A stretch of 37,639 bases of DNA from a virus, in IMG/VR virus record IMGVR_UViG_3300046812_000362, positions 1 through 37,639 of that record. One strand, written 5' to 3'. The notes beneath the pieces were generated by a model that did not search any database, was not told where the DNA came from, and saw only the letters and a list, made by a program, of their open reading frames with translations. Of the stretch, positions 32,138-37,639 are shown in pieces. Position numbers and translations under genes: made by a program. Within the stretch, counting starts at the first letter, position 1; each line of letters opens with the position of its first letter.

Positions 32138-32713
32138 ATGGCCCAATCGTTAGCGTCAGCCGCCGAGCATTCATCCCTCTCCAACAGTGCCGCCCGCGCC
32201 GAGACAATCCGCGACGCGGTGCGCTGGCTCGCCGAGCATCGGGCCGAGGTGAAGGCGCTCAACGCCGAAATCAACGAGTTCATGGTGAAGACGGTCAAGG
32301 GCGACCTCGGGTTCAAAATCGCCGATTTCAACGCGGTTTATAGGGTCAGCCAGCTTGAGGTCGAGGACCGCGACCTGCTGCTCGACTGCGTCCGCGAGGG
32401 CTTTGGGGCGCTCGGCATCGGTGGCAGCGTCGATTGGGTGCAGGCGGCGGAACGTACCCCGCGCAGCCGCGCCAACGGCTACGCGGAACCCGACGAGGAG
32501 GCCCGCACCGCCGGCCGCCAGGACGGGCTCGGCGGCGTCATCGATCACGCCGCGCGCTATCCGCTGGGCGAGCCCGGTCACGCCGACTACATGCTCGGCC
32601 GCGCCGATGGCGAAGCCGAGCGCGAGCGGGCGACTGACACGTCGCGACCGCAGCGCCGCCGCGGCCGGCCGCGCAAGCAGCAGCAGGAAGCCGAGGCCGA
32701 CGCGGAGTTCTAG
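32138..32713 (+). CDS. Early protein with RMF-like C-terminus
   Basis: 191 residues, GAGGGGG about 10 bases before ATG 32138. The N-terminal half is helical (RDAVRWLAEHRAEVKALNAE, then VKGDLGFKIADFNAVYRVSQ), reminiscent of GapR-like nucleoid proteins of alphaproteobacterial phages. The C-terminal half (RTAGRQDGLGG, YPLGEPGHADYMLGRADGEA) resembles the G-x-x-AG-x-x-G / W-x-x-G pattern of ribosome modulation factor-like modules. The last 25 residues are a basic and acidic tail with an AT-hook-like RRRGRPRK. Nucleic-acid binding is likely; exact role unknown. Confidence 0.72.
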   Translation: MAQSLASAAEHSSLSNSAARAETIRDAVRWLAEHRAEVKALNAEINEFMVKTVKGDLGFKIADFNAVYRVSQLEVEDRDLLLDCVREGFGALGIGGSVDWVQAAERTPRSRANGYAEPDEEARTAGRQDGLGGVIDHAARYPLGEPGHADYMLGRADGEAERERATDTSRPQRRRGRPRKQQQEAEADAEF

Positions 32714-32716
32714 TCC

Positions 32717-33163
32717 GTGGCCGCTGACCTTCTCACGCCAGCAGAAGACGCTCGCGATTCACTGGAGTCTTACAACGACGCCATGCGCGCCATCGGCGAG
32801 CGGGTAAAGGCCGGCGCACCCGTTCCGATGTTTCTGCGCAGTCAGAGCGCACTACCAGGCCTCGATGAGCCGCCGAATAAACCCAAACCCCAGCGGGCGA
32901 AGGCCGAGGCCAAGCCCCGGTTAAAACGGGCGGCGAAACCTCGCGCTGTCGGGAAGACCCGCGACCCGCGCCTCTCTGTTAAAATGAAACGCCGGGCGTT
33001 GGAGGCCCGGCGCTTCGGAGGAGAGTGCGATGGTCAAGCATCGCAAGCTCTCGCTGAGGATTATCGTGATCCTAATCGTCAGGGTCAAGATCGTCCGCTA
33101 ATCAGCGAGGATGGTCAACCCGTCGCAAGGCGGGTTGGCCTCCCCCGGAGCCGGCAGCCATGA
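32717..33163 (+). CDS. Early protein sharing a module with the 41-1414 methyltransferase
   Basis: 148 residues from GTG 32717. Residues about 9-45 (EDARDSLESYNDAMRAIGER, then VKAGAPVPMFLRSQ) match the C-terminus of the ParB-methyltransferase at the other end of the map. The rest is basic (AKAEAKPRLKRAAKPR) and the last third overlaps two RNA hairpins and a small frame with a strong ribosome-binding site, so the true end of the protein's role is unclear. It couples to the RuvC gene by ATGA. Function unknown. Confidence 0.62.
   Translation: MAADLLTPAEDARDSLESYNDAMRAIGERVKAGAPVPMFLRSQSALPGLDEPPNKPKPQRAKAEAKPRLKRAAKPRAVGKTRDPRLSVKMKRRALEARRFGGECDGQASQALAEDYRDPNRQGQDRPLISEDGQPVARRVGLPRSRQP
32990..33012 (+). 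promoter_or_regulatory. Hairpin before the 33030 peptide start
   Basis: Perfect 8-bp stem CGCCGGGC / GCCCGGCG (32990-32997 and 33005-33012) with loop GTTGGAG. TAAAAT (32980-32985) precedes it and GGAGGAGAG (33017-33025) follows it. No T-run follows, so it is not an intrinsic terminator; it may shape a 5' leader. Confidence 0.45.
33030..33101 (+). CDS. Possible 23-residue cationic peptide
   Basis: ATG 33030 is preceded at 8 bases by GGAGG inside GGAGGAGAG, the best Shine-Dalgarno in the early region. It encodes MVKHRKLSLRIIVILIVRVK plus IVR, then TAA: alternating basic and branched hydrophobic residues, so an amphipathic strand or membrane-active peptide. It overlaps the 32717 gene in another frame and lies between two hairpins. 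Translation is plausible but unproven. Confidence 0.4.
   Translation: MVKHRKLSLRIIVILIVRVKIVR
33113..33140 (+). promoter_or_regulatory. Hairpin upstream of the RuvC-like gene
   Basis: GGTCAACCCG (33113-33122) pairs with CGGGTTGGCC (33131-33140), 10 pairs including one G-T, loop of 8. It ends 19 bases before the RuvC start. No T-run. Could stabilise or attenuate the early mRNA. Confidence 0.4.
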
Positions 33164-33840
33164 CCCGCGTGCTCGCGGTCGACGCGGCGGCAACCTGCGG
33201 CTTCGCGCTCGGCGATACCGGCGCCGAGCCCCGCTTTGGCAGCCGCAACTTCACCGGCAGCAATGCTAGCGGCGAAGTCGTGGCGCGGTTCGCCCGGTTC
33301 CTGCGAGTGATCATCGAGCGCGACAAGCCCGATGTCCTGGCCTACGAGGCACCCTACTTCCCGATGGGTTTCCGCAAGGGGCCGCCGGCAAACGCGAAGA
33401 CGCTGCGCCGGCTTTTGGGCATGGCCGAGATCATCGACGCCATCGCCTTCGATTACCGCCTGCGCTGCTATCAGGCGACCGCGGGCGAGGTCTGCGCGTA
33501 CCTGACCGGCAAATCGAACTGGGGCGGCCGCGACAAGAAGAAGGCCGCCACTATCGCCGCGGCGCGGCTGTGGGGCTGGAACGTCAGCGACGACAACCAG
33601 GCCGACGCCTGCGCGGTGTGGGCCTATGCCGAGAGCATCCTCGACCCCGTCGCCGCCGCCCAGCGGCGCGCCCGCCTCGGCCTCGAACTCGCGCTCCACC
33701 CGCCAAACGAAGACGCCCGGCAGGCGCGAGCTGCCGGGCGCCGGGGGAGGTCGGTACGCCACGAGAAATCTGGGGGATCATCTAATGGCAGAAAATCAAA
33801 TACGGCAACCACCGGCGAATTTCAATTCGCCGCCGGATGA
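33160..33840 (+). CDS. RuvC-like Holliday junction resolvase
   Basis: 226 residues, ATGA coupling. RNase H-fold acidic residues are in place: VLAVDAAATCGFALG (D8), VLAYEAPYF (E63) and DDNQADACAVWAYAE (D145/D149). The GR-DKKKAATIAAARLWG stretch before the last acidic pair is typical of phage RuvC-type resolvases. It would cut branched DNA made by replication and RecT recombination before packaging. The last 40 residues are basic and overlap the next small gene. Confidence 0.87.
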   Translation: MTRVLAVDAAATCGFALGDTGAEPRFGSRNFTGSNASGEVVARFARFLRVIIERDKPDVLAYEAPYFPMGFRKGPPANAKTLRRLLGMAEIIDAIAFDYRLRCYQATAGEVCAYLTGKSNWGGRDKKKAATIAAARLWGWNVSDDNQADACAVWAYAESILDPVAAAQRRARLGLELALHPPNEDARQARAAGRRGRSVRHEKSGGSSNGRKSNTATTGEFQFAAG

Positions 33841-33904
33841 TTTCCGCCTCGTAATAAGCCGCGGGCCGCAAACGCCCGGCCTCAGCGTGCGAGGCGAGTT
33901 ATGA
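33785..33904 (+). CDS. Small early protein
   Basis: 39 residues from ATG 33785, with GGGGGA about 8 bases upstream. MAENQIRQPPANFNSPPDDF then VISRGPQTPGLSVRGEL. It overlaps the resolvase end and couples to the next gene by ATGA. Proline- and asparagine-rich, no fold can be recognised. Confidence 0.5.
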   Translation: MAENQIRQPPANFNSPPDDFRLVISRGPQTPGLSVRGEL

Positions 33905-34080
33905 CCTGGCCCGCCGCATACCGAATCGCCGACGACCAGATCGCTTTCTGGAAGCGCATCGGCATCACTGCCGAGGAGGCCCAGCGCGCGCTGCAATGCG
34001 ACTTTCCAGCACAGTGGCGCCGGGTGCGCGAGCAACTCGCCGGATGGGCGATGGCGCATAAAGACCGATGGGAGGATTGA
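33901..34080 (+). CDS. Small early protein, helical
   Basis: 59 residues from ATG 33901 (ATGA overlap). Reads MTWPAAYRIADDQIAFWKRI, then ITAEEAQRALQCDFPAQWRR and a C-terminal helix EQLAGWAMAHKDRWED. Tryptophan-rich and helical throughout. It ends one base before the GTG of the replication gene. No known family, but composition and coupling support a real gene. Confidence 0.62.
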   Translation: MTWPAAYRIADDQIAFWKRIGITAEEAQRALQCDFPAQWRRVREQLAGWAMAHKDRWED

Positions 34081-34081
34081 C

Positions 34082-34984
34082 GTGTCACAAGCGCCGATGA
34101 TGCCGGTATGGCCCGACGCCCTGATCGGGGACACGCTGCATCTCAGCGCGGAGCAATTCGGCGCCTATCTCCTGCTGCTGTTCGCTACCTGGCGAAACAA
34201 CGGCAAGCCCCTACCCGACGACGACAGAAAACTGGCGCGGATCTGCCGTTGCAGCCTCCCGCATTGGCGTCGCGTGCTGCGCCCGACCGTTATTGAGTTT
34301 TTTCAAATAGATGACGGATTTTTGCATCAGTTACGGCTAGAGTCGGAGTGGAATTTCGTGCTCAAAACGAGGGCCATTCGTACCATTTTCGGATCCGCGG
34401 GTGGTAAAGCTAAGGCACTGAAATCGGCCAATTCGGGTCTAGCAAAAGCTACGGTTTTGCTAGAGAAAAATCCTAGCAAAACTGTAGCAACCCATACCCT
34501 TAAGAAGAAAGAAAGAGAGAGCCTTGAGGATGTTACTGCGCACGCGCGCGTAATAGGCTCGCCCGACACAAAGACAAGGCCCTCTCTCAAGATTTTAGAA
34601 AAGAATCAGGAAAGCGAAGCGGAGCCGCGGCAATCGCTCGGCGACATCCCGGAAGGATGGCTCGCCGACGCCGAAGCGGCCCGCGACGAGGCGCAGCTCG
34701 AACCCGTCAACCTGATGCTCGAGTGGGGCAAGTTCGCCGCCCGCGCCGACGGACCCGTCGAATTGCGCCGCTGGATCGAGTGGAGCCTGCGGGCGTGGGT
34801 CAGCCGCGAACCGAAACCCAAAACCAACGGCTCGCCGCCGACCGAAGCCGTGGCCGAAACCCCGTGGGCCGCCCGTGTGCGGCAATGGCAGCTCGACGGC
34901 TGGTGGCTGCCGAGCTTCGGACCCAAGCCCGGCGAGCCCGGATGCTTCGTGCCGCGGCAGTTTCTCGCGGAGGCCGCGGAATGA
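34082..34984 (+). CDS. DUF1376-type replication protein
   Basis: 300 residues from GTG 34082. The N-terminal 85 residues match the DUF1376 pattern: MPVWPDALIGDTLHLSAEQF, then GAYLLLLFATWRNNGKPLPD, LARICRCSLPHWRRVLRP. This domain is common at the start of phage replication initiators. The middle (about 115-175) is lysine/serine-rich and lower in GC, and its DNA carries an iteron-like cluster. The C-terminus (SLRAWVSREPKPKTNG, WQLDGWWLPSFGPKPG) may recruit host helicase. Organisation recalls lambda O, where the origin lies in the initiator gene. Confidence 0.8.
   Translation: MSQAPMMPVWPDALIGDTLHLSAEQFGAYLLLLFATWRNNGKPLPDDDRKLARICRCSLPHWRRVLRPTVIEFFQIDDGFLHQLRLESEWNFVLKTRAIRTIFGSAGGKAKALKSANSGLAKATVLLEKNPSKTVATHTLKKKERESLEDVTAHARVIGSPDTKTRPSLKILEKNQESEAEPRQSLGDIPEGWLADAEAARDEAQLEPVNLMLEWGKFAARADGPVELRRWIEWSLRAWVSREPKPKTNGSPPTEAVAETPWAARVRQWQLDGWWLPSFGPKPGEPGCFVPRQFLAEAAE
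34430..34525. other. Candidate replication origin inside the DUF1376 gene
   Basis: CTAGCAAAA occurs at 34439-34447 and 34473-34481, and inverted as TTTTGCTAG at 34455-34463; a fourth partial copy, GTAGCAA, is at 34484-34490. The first two form a 10-bp perfect stem (34438-34447 / 34455-34464). A nearly pure purine tract follows (34502-34521). The block is much richer in A and T than its surroundings. Iterons plus AT-rich/polypurine DNA within an initiator gene is the lambda-type origin plan. Confidence 0.5.
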
Positions 34985-35907
34985 AGAACCGCCACGATGA
35001 CCGGCAGCCCTCGCTTTTTGAGCGTGACGAGGATACGTGCAGTGTCCCGGCGCCGCCGAACCGGCTTCCTTTCGATCCAACGAAAATGCGGATAACCGAG
35101 CATGAGGGCGAACCTTGCGTGCTTGATCTGGATCTCGGGCAAGCGCTCGGATACGTCGAGCCCCGACAGATCCGGCAATTGATTCGTCGCTTAAGCGTGC
35201 ACTCTGCGTGGGGGATTTTGTATTACCGTAATACAAAATCCTCTACGCGCGGTCGCCCCGGGATCGACTATCTGCTGACAGAGAAGCAGGTCATCCTGAT
35301 TTGCATGCGATGCGAACTCACAAACATCGAAGAAGTGCAATCGCAGATCGCCGATGTCTTCATAGAGTGGCGGCACGGCCGGCTTCGCCCCATCGACGCT
35401 AAGACTGAAACCAAATTGCTAGACGCAGCCGACCGCGCTCATATCGCTTCGCCAGACGTCATCGAACTACTCGCCAAGCTGGTAGCAAACGATAACGATC
35501 GCAAGCAAGATCTCGCAGATATCAAGCGGTACATTCAACAACAAGACGACGACGAACGAAAGGACTTCTCGAAACAGCAATGCGATCTGTATGCCAGGAC
35601 GCTCGATCGGTTCTATGGCGGCCTCGACCCAGGCGGAGGACAAGTCAAACTGACCGACGGGAAGGGGCATCTGTTGCCACACCCGCTCGTTGAGGTCGAC
35701 CATTACAACGGACTACGTGGCGACAACCGCACGGTGAACGGATGGCCGTTGAGCCCCAATACACACAAGCAAAAGACGGGCGGCGAGAGCTTCAGCGATG
35801 AGAATAGAGTTTTTCTAAAGCGGCTCCGCGCGGTGTTAGAGAGCGAGGCCGACACACAACAAGAACTAAAGTTCTTAGCCGAAACCGATGACGGCGAGGC
35901 ACCATGA
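34981..35907 (+). CDS. Antirepressor-like protein with HNH-like C-terminus
   Basis: 308 residues, ATGA coupling. Residues about 45-135 resemble the Rha/Bro-N-like phage regulatory domain: DLDLGQALGYVEPRQIRQLI, RGRPGIDYLLTEKQVILICM, then QIADVFIEWRHGRL. A helical linker follows (DADRAHIASPDVIELLAKLV-like region, IKRYIQQQDDDERKDF). The C-terminus has PLVEVDHYNGLRGDNRTVNG and PLSPNTHKQKTGG, an HNH-like D-H...N...H order, but without the usual CxxC zinc pairs, so activity is doubtful. Contains a perfect 29-bp palindrome at 35213. Could regulate the switch or act as a DNA-binding nuclease. Confidence 0.72.
   Translation: MKNRHDDRQPSLFERDEDTCSVPAPPNRLPFDPTKMRITEHEGEPCVLDLDLGQALGYVEPRQIRQLIRRLSVHSAWGILYYRNTKSSTRGRPGIDYLLTEKQVILICMRCELTNIEEVQSQIADVFIEWRHGRLRPIDAKTETKLLDAADRAHIASPDVIELLAKLVANDNDRKQDLADIKRYIQQQDDDERKDFSKQQCDLYARTLDRFYGGLDPGGGQVKLTDGKGHLLPHPLVEVDHYNGLRGDNRTVNGWPLSPNTHKQKTGGESFSDENRVFLKRLRAVLESEADTQQELKFLAETDDGEAP
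35213..35241. repeat. Perfect 29-bp palindrome
   Basis: GGATTTTGTATTAC (35213-35226), one central C (35227), and the exact reverse complement GTAATACAAAATCC (35228-35241). It lies inside the coding sequence for LYYRNTKSS of the antirepressor-like protein. No T-run follows on either strand. It is the longest perfect dyad noticed in the window and is AT-rich against a GC-rich background, fitting a protein-binding site or cruciform. Confidence 0.8.
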
Positions 35908-36134
35908 GCCAACCCCGCCGATACCCGCCGGAAGCGCTCGCGCTGTTCGCCGAATACCGCGACCGACGCGAGCCATATCGCCCGATCGAATGCCACAACG
36001 GCAGCCCGTGCTGGGTAGAGGACGGCCCGCCGAGCATTACCAGCGTCAGCCTCGGCAACCGCTGCACCGGCTGCGGTGCCTCACCGCTGGCATTTGGCCG
36101 CCGCCACAGGAGGGATGCTGATGGACCGCTATGA
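35904..36134 (+). CDS. Small cysteine-containing early protein
   Basis: 76 residues, ATGA coupling to the preceding gene. PPEALALFAEYRDRREPYRP, then CHNGSPCW and RCTGCGASPLAFG: two cysteine pairs that could bind one zinc ion. The C-terminus is short and basic. Likely a zinc-ribbon DNA- or protein-binding factor; no family is recognised. Confidence 0.65.
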   Translation: MSQPRRYPPEALALFAEYRDRREPYRPIECHNGSPCWVEDGPPSITSVSLGNRCTGCGASPLAFGRRHRRDADGPL

Positions 36135-36324
36135 CGCCTGGATGCTGCGGATCGAACTCCTGCGCCAGATCCAGCACGCCGCCGGGCTCGATCCCGACGG
36201 CCCGCGGCTGGTGCCGATGCAAGCGCGGCTATCGCGGGAGCAAACCCGGCGAGCGGTGCGCCGGGCCGGCGAGATCGCCGACCGCGACGGGCGGCTGCGG
36301 CGCGCGCTGCGGTTGCTGTGGTGA
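36121..36324 (+). CDS. Small helical early protein
   Basis: 67 residues from ATG 36121, with GGAGGGA at the proper distance (36110-36116). Arginine-rich and helical: DRYDAWMLRIELLRQIQHAA, then LSREQTRRAVRRAGEIADRD. It overlaps the previous gene by 14 bases. Last gene of the plus-strand early operon, convergent with the pilus-like gene. Function unknown. Confidence 0.62.
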   Translation: MDRYDAWMLRIELLRQIQHAAGLDPDGPRLVPMQARLSREQTRRAVRRAGEIADRDGRLRRALRLLW

Positions 36325-36332
36325 TCTCTCGC

Positions 36333-36776
36333 CTAATGCCCCACGGGAACGCTAACAGTCGAGCCCGCCGGCAGATCGGCGATATTTGTTCCCGAGTTCG
36401 TCGGCTCGCCGTGAACCTCGGACCAAATCTGCTCCTTCTGGCCGCGCAGCACCCGCACCGTTCTCGGGCCGGTTACGTTGACCTCGCGGCTCATCGCCAC
36501 TTGGCCGTCGTCCCCCAGAGCGTAGAGAGACGTGCGGCCAGCCTTTTTACCATAAACGTAAATCAGGTTCCTGCCGCCCTGCGTCGGGATTTGAACGTCG
36601 GCAACGTCAGGGTTTGCGACAAACACGTTCCCGAACGGGGTGGCCGTCTGAACCAGCACTCCAGTGCCGGCTCGGGAAATGACAAGCGGCGGCCCGTCAG
36701 GGCGGATTTCATCGGCCACTGCCGGGCCGACGAGCGCGACGAGCAGTGCTGCGGTCGTTAGGATGCGATAAGCCAT
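36333..36776 (-). CDS. Secreted pilus-secretin (CpaC/RcpA) N-terminal-domain protein
   Basis: 147 residues with a Sec signal peptide (MAYRILTTAALLVALVGPAV, cleavage near VADE). The mature part has the pattern of the N-terminal domain of Tad/Flp pilus secretins: PLVISRAGTGVLVQTATPFG, NVFVANPDVADVQI, LIYVYGKKAGRTSLYALGDD. The secretin pore domain that should follow is absent, and no pilus genes are near. It is alone on the minus strand between two plus-strand gene blocks, as expected for a moron expressed in the lysogen. A periplasmic decoy or modifier of the host pilus secretin is inferred; stand-alone copies also occur on bacterial chromosomes. Confidence 0.82.
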   Translation of the reverse strand: MAYRILTTAALLVALVGPAVADEIRPDGPPLVISRAGTGVLVQTATPFGNVFVANPDVADVQIPTQGGRNLIYVYGKKAGRTSLYALGDDGQVAMSREVNVTGPRTVRVLRGQKEQIWSEVHGEPTNSGTNIADLPAGSTVSVPVGH

Positions 36777-36807
36777 GATCGAAATACCTGCGTTCGGTTG
36801 TGGTCAG

Positions 36808-36837
36808 GCGTTGGGCGGGTTACTGCCCGCCTGGCGC
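36808..36837. promoter_or_regulatory. GC-rich hairpin upstream of the secretin-like gene
   Basis: A 12-pair stem with three G-T pairs (36808-36819 with 36826-36837; core GGGCGGG / CCCGCCT) and loop TTACTG. It lies in the 5' region of the minus-strand gene. No T-run on either strand, so an intrinsic terminator is unlikely. May be an mRNA leader structure. Confidence 0.35.
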
Positions 36838-36911
36838 CGCCTTCAACTTGGGCCGCGCTCCGAGCGTGGGCTTGTCATATCCGGCCAAAAACTTGATAGC
36901 GGCGACACGCG

Positions 36912-37406
36912 ATGATGGCTTCTGTCGACGGTCTCCTCCCCGAGCGGTTGCAGCACGACCGGGTGACGCGCGATGCGGCAACGCTCGCCGATGCAGTGGG
37001 CGCCATCGGCATGCCGTGGCGGGTCGAGGGGCTGCTCGGCCGCCTCGAGCGGCACGGTCACATCGGCGCGCGGGAGCGGCACGCTGGCGAGGAGTTCGCC
37101 CGGCTGTTCCAGTTGGCCCATTTGGACCCGCTGCGGGCTGCCGACATCGTGCGCGAAGGCCGCGGCAATGGCGCTGGGCCGCACGGCAGCGAACGGGCAC
37201 GGCGTCGCATCATCGCCGCTATGGACGCGCTCGGTGGGCACGGCAGCCCGTGTGCTACTGCGGCGTGGTTTGTGCTGGGCTGCGAATTGTCGATGCGCGA
37301 ATGGGCGATGCGCGAGGGCTGGGGCGGTCGGCCGTTGCGAGAAGAGGTGGCCAAGGGTACGCTGGTCGGTGCGTTGGGTGTGCTGGCAAAGCACTTCGGC
37401 GTTTGA
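36912..37406 (+). CDS. Candidate late-gene regulator
   Basis: 164 residues (ATGATG start, either codon possible, weak ribosome-binding site). Helical, with RVTRDAATLADAVGAIGMPW, FARLFQLAHLDPLRAADIVR and a C-terminal segment LSMREWAMREGWGGRPLREE, then VAKGTLVGALGVLAKHFGV. The last segment is HTH-like and resembles the DUF6456-type end of proteins found before terminase genes in rhizobial phages. It sits directly before the TTGACA promoter of the packaging block, the position of Q-type regulators. No biochemical role can be read from sequence. Confidence 0.62.
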   Translation: MMASVDGLLPERLQHDRVTRDAATLADAVGAIGMPWRVEGLLGRLERHGHIGARERHAGEEFARLFQLAHLDPLRAADIVREGRGNGAGPHGSERARRRIIAAMDALGGHGSPCATAAWFVLGCELSMREWAMREGWGGRPLREEVAKGTLVGALGVLAKHFGV

Positions 37407-37414
37407 ATAAATCC

Positions 37415-37442
37415 TTGACAGTTCTCCGATATGGCGTATTCG
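37415..37442 (+). promoter_or_regulatory. Candidate late promoter
   Basis: A perfect -35 consensus TTGACA (37415-37420), 16-base spacer, and a weak -10 (TATTCG, 37437-37442). It lies 8 bases after the 36912 gene and before HNH, so it could start the packaging and structural transcript. A strong -35 with a poor -10 would fit a promoter needing an activator. Confidence 0.5.
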
Positions 37443-37470
37443 CATTTGCTAGGTGTGAGAGCCGTCACTC

Positions 37471-37485
37471 AAATCAAATTGATTT
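37471..37485. promoter_or_regulatory. 15-bp palindrome before the HNH gene
   Basis: AAATCAA-A-TTGATTT, perfect 7-base arms about one central base, starting 11 bases before the HNH GTG and about 20 bases past the expected transcription start. An operator, or part of a packaging recognition site, is possible. Confidence 0.5.
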
Positions 37486-37496
37486 TCTGAAACGCC

Positions 37497-37639
37497 GTGC
37501 TGAGCAGGCCGCCGCGCATCGGTATCGCACCGCCTCGTATCCCTACCTCGGATAGTCGGCGCGTCCCGCCACCACTGAAGACCGCCGACCCAATCTACTA
37601 CAGCCGCGAGTGGCGCATCCTCATTGCTCGGATCATCAG
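37497..37639 (+). CDS. HNH endonuclease, N-terminal part (cut by window end)
   Basis: Opens at GTG 37497: MLSRPPRIGIAPPRIPTSDS, then RRVPPPLKTADPIYYSREW and RILIARII, and runs off the window edge after 47 codons. The proline/arginine-rich start followed by ADPIYYSREWRxLxxRII is very typical of the small HNH proteins next to HK97-type terminases, which assist cos cleavage. The catalytic HNH residues would lie beyond the edge. The start lacks a strong ribosome-binding site. Confidence 0.72.
   Translation, partial: MLSRPPRIGIAPPRIPTSDSRRVPPPLKTADPIYYSREWRILIARII

Noticed and set aside
34595-35236. Minus-strand frame beginning at the 35213 palindrome
   Set aside because: Its start resembles the plus-strand protein only because the palindrome reads the same on both strands; the rest is shadow.
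36800-37555. A 251-codon frame starting before the late regulator
   Set aside because: Arg/Ala-rich and out of frame with the better-supported 36912 gene and the HNH start; no domain seen.

Overview
The window is almost entirely the genome of a temperate, long-tailed (siphovirus-like, HK97-type) bacteriophage of a GC-rich alphaproteobacterium, most likely a Hyphomicrobiales host such as Bradyrhizobium or a relative. The host guess rests on base composition, on protein styles familiar from rhizobial prophages, and on a 45-bp fragment identical in layout to the 3' end of an alphaproteobacterial tRNA-Phe (GAA anticodon loop, T-arm, CCTGGGC acceptor strand, ACCA). That fragment sits next to the integrase with phage genes on both sides, so it is read as attP: the sequence appears to be the circular or virion form, not an integrated prophage.

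Layout. (1) 41-23514, plus strand: late genes. ParB/DNA methyltransferase, small-terminase-like protein, large terminase, a fused prohead protease and major capsid protein with a rho-independent terminator just after it, an Ig-like protein, a small disordered protein, a secreted protein, portal (unusually far downstream), a collagen-like adhesin, head-tail connectors, tail tube, tail chaperone with a -1 frameshift site, tape measure (apparently starting at ACG), tail hub, three tandem paralogues, a large repeat fibre, a SPRY-domain protein and two small proteins. (2) 28830-23516, minus strand: a tightly overlapped operon with a DNA methyltransferase, HIRAN protein, 24-residue membrane peptide, zinc-ribbon protein, unknown proteins, HTH protein and a long RecT annealing protein. 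(3) 28891-30945, minus strand: attP with arm-type repeats, a small gene, tyrosine integrase, an excisionase-like protein and a small protein. (4) 31067-32108: divergent repressor/Cro-type switch; the repressor frame is broken by one base. (5) 32138-36324, plus strand: early genes, including a RuvC-like resolvase, a DUF1376-type replication protein carrying an iteron-like cluster (candidate origin), and an antirepressor/HNH-type fusion with a perfect 29-bp palindrome. (6) 36333-37639: a lone minus-strand secreted protein resembling the N-terminal domain of the Tad/Flp pilus secretin CpaC (candidate lysogenic conversion gene), a candidate late regulator, a consensus-like promoter, and an HNH endonuclease cut by the window edge.

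How it works together. The switch region and TTGC/GCAA-type dyads would control lysogeny and the int/xis genes. The plus-strand early operon would start replication and resolve junctions, while RecT and the minus operon recombine and modify DNA. The 36912 product could switch on the TTGACA promoter before HNH, driving packaging, head and tail genes. No endolysin is recognisable. No stretch above 300 bases lacks a gene; the longest gaps are the switch (31542-31769) and the attP area (28831-29060). All functional calls are from reading sequence; no database search was run.
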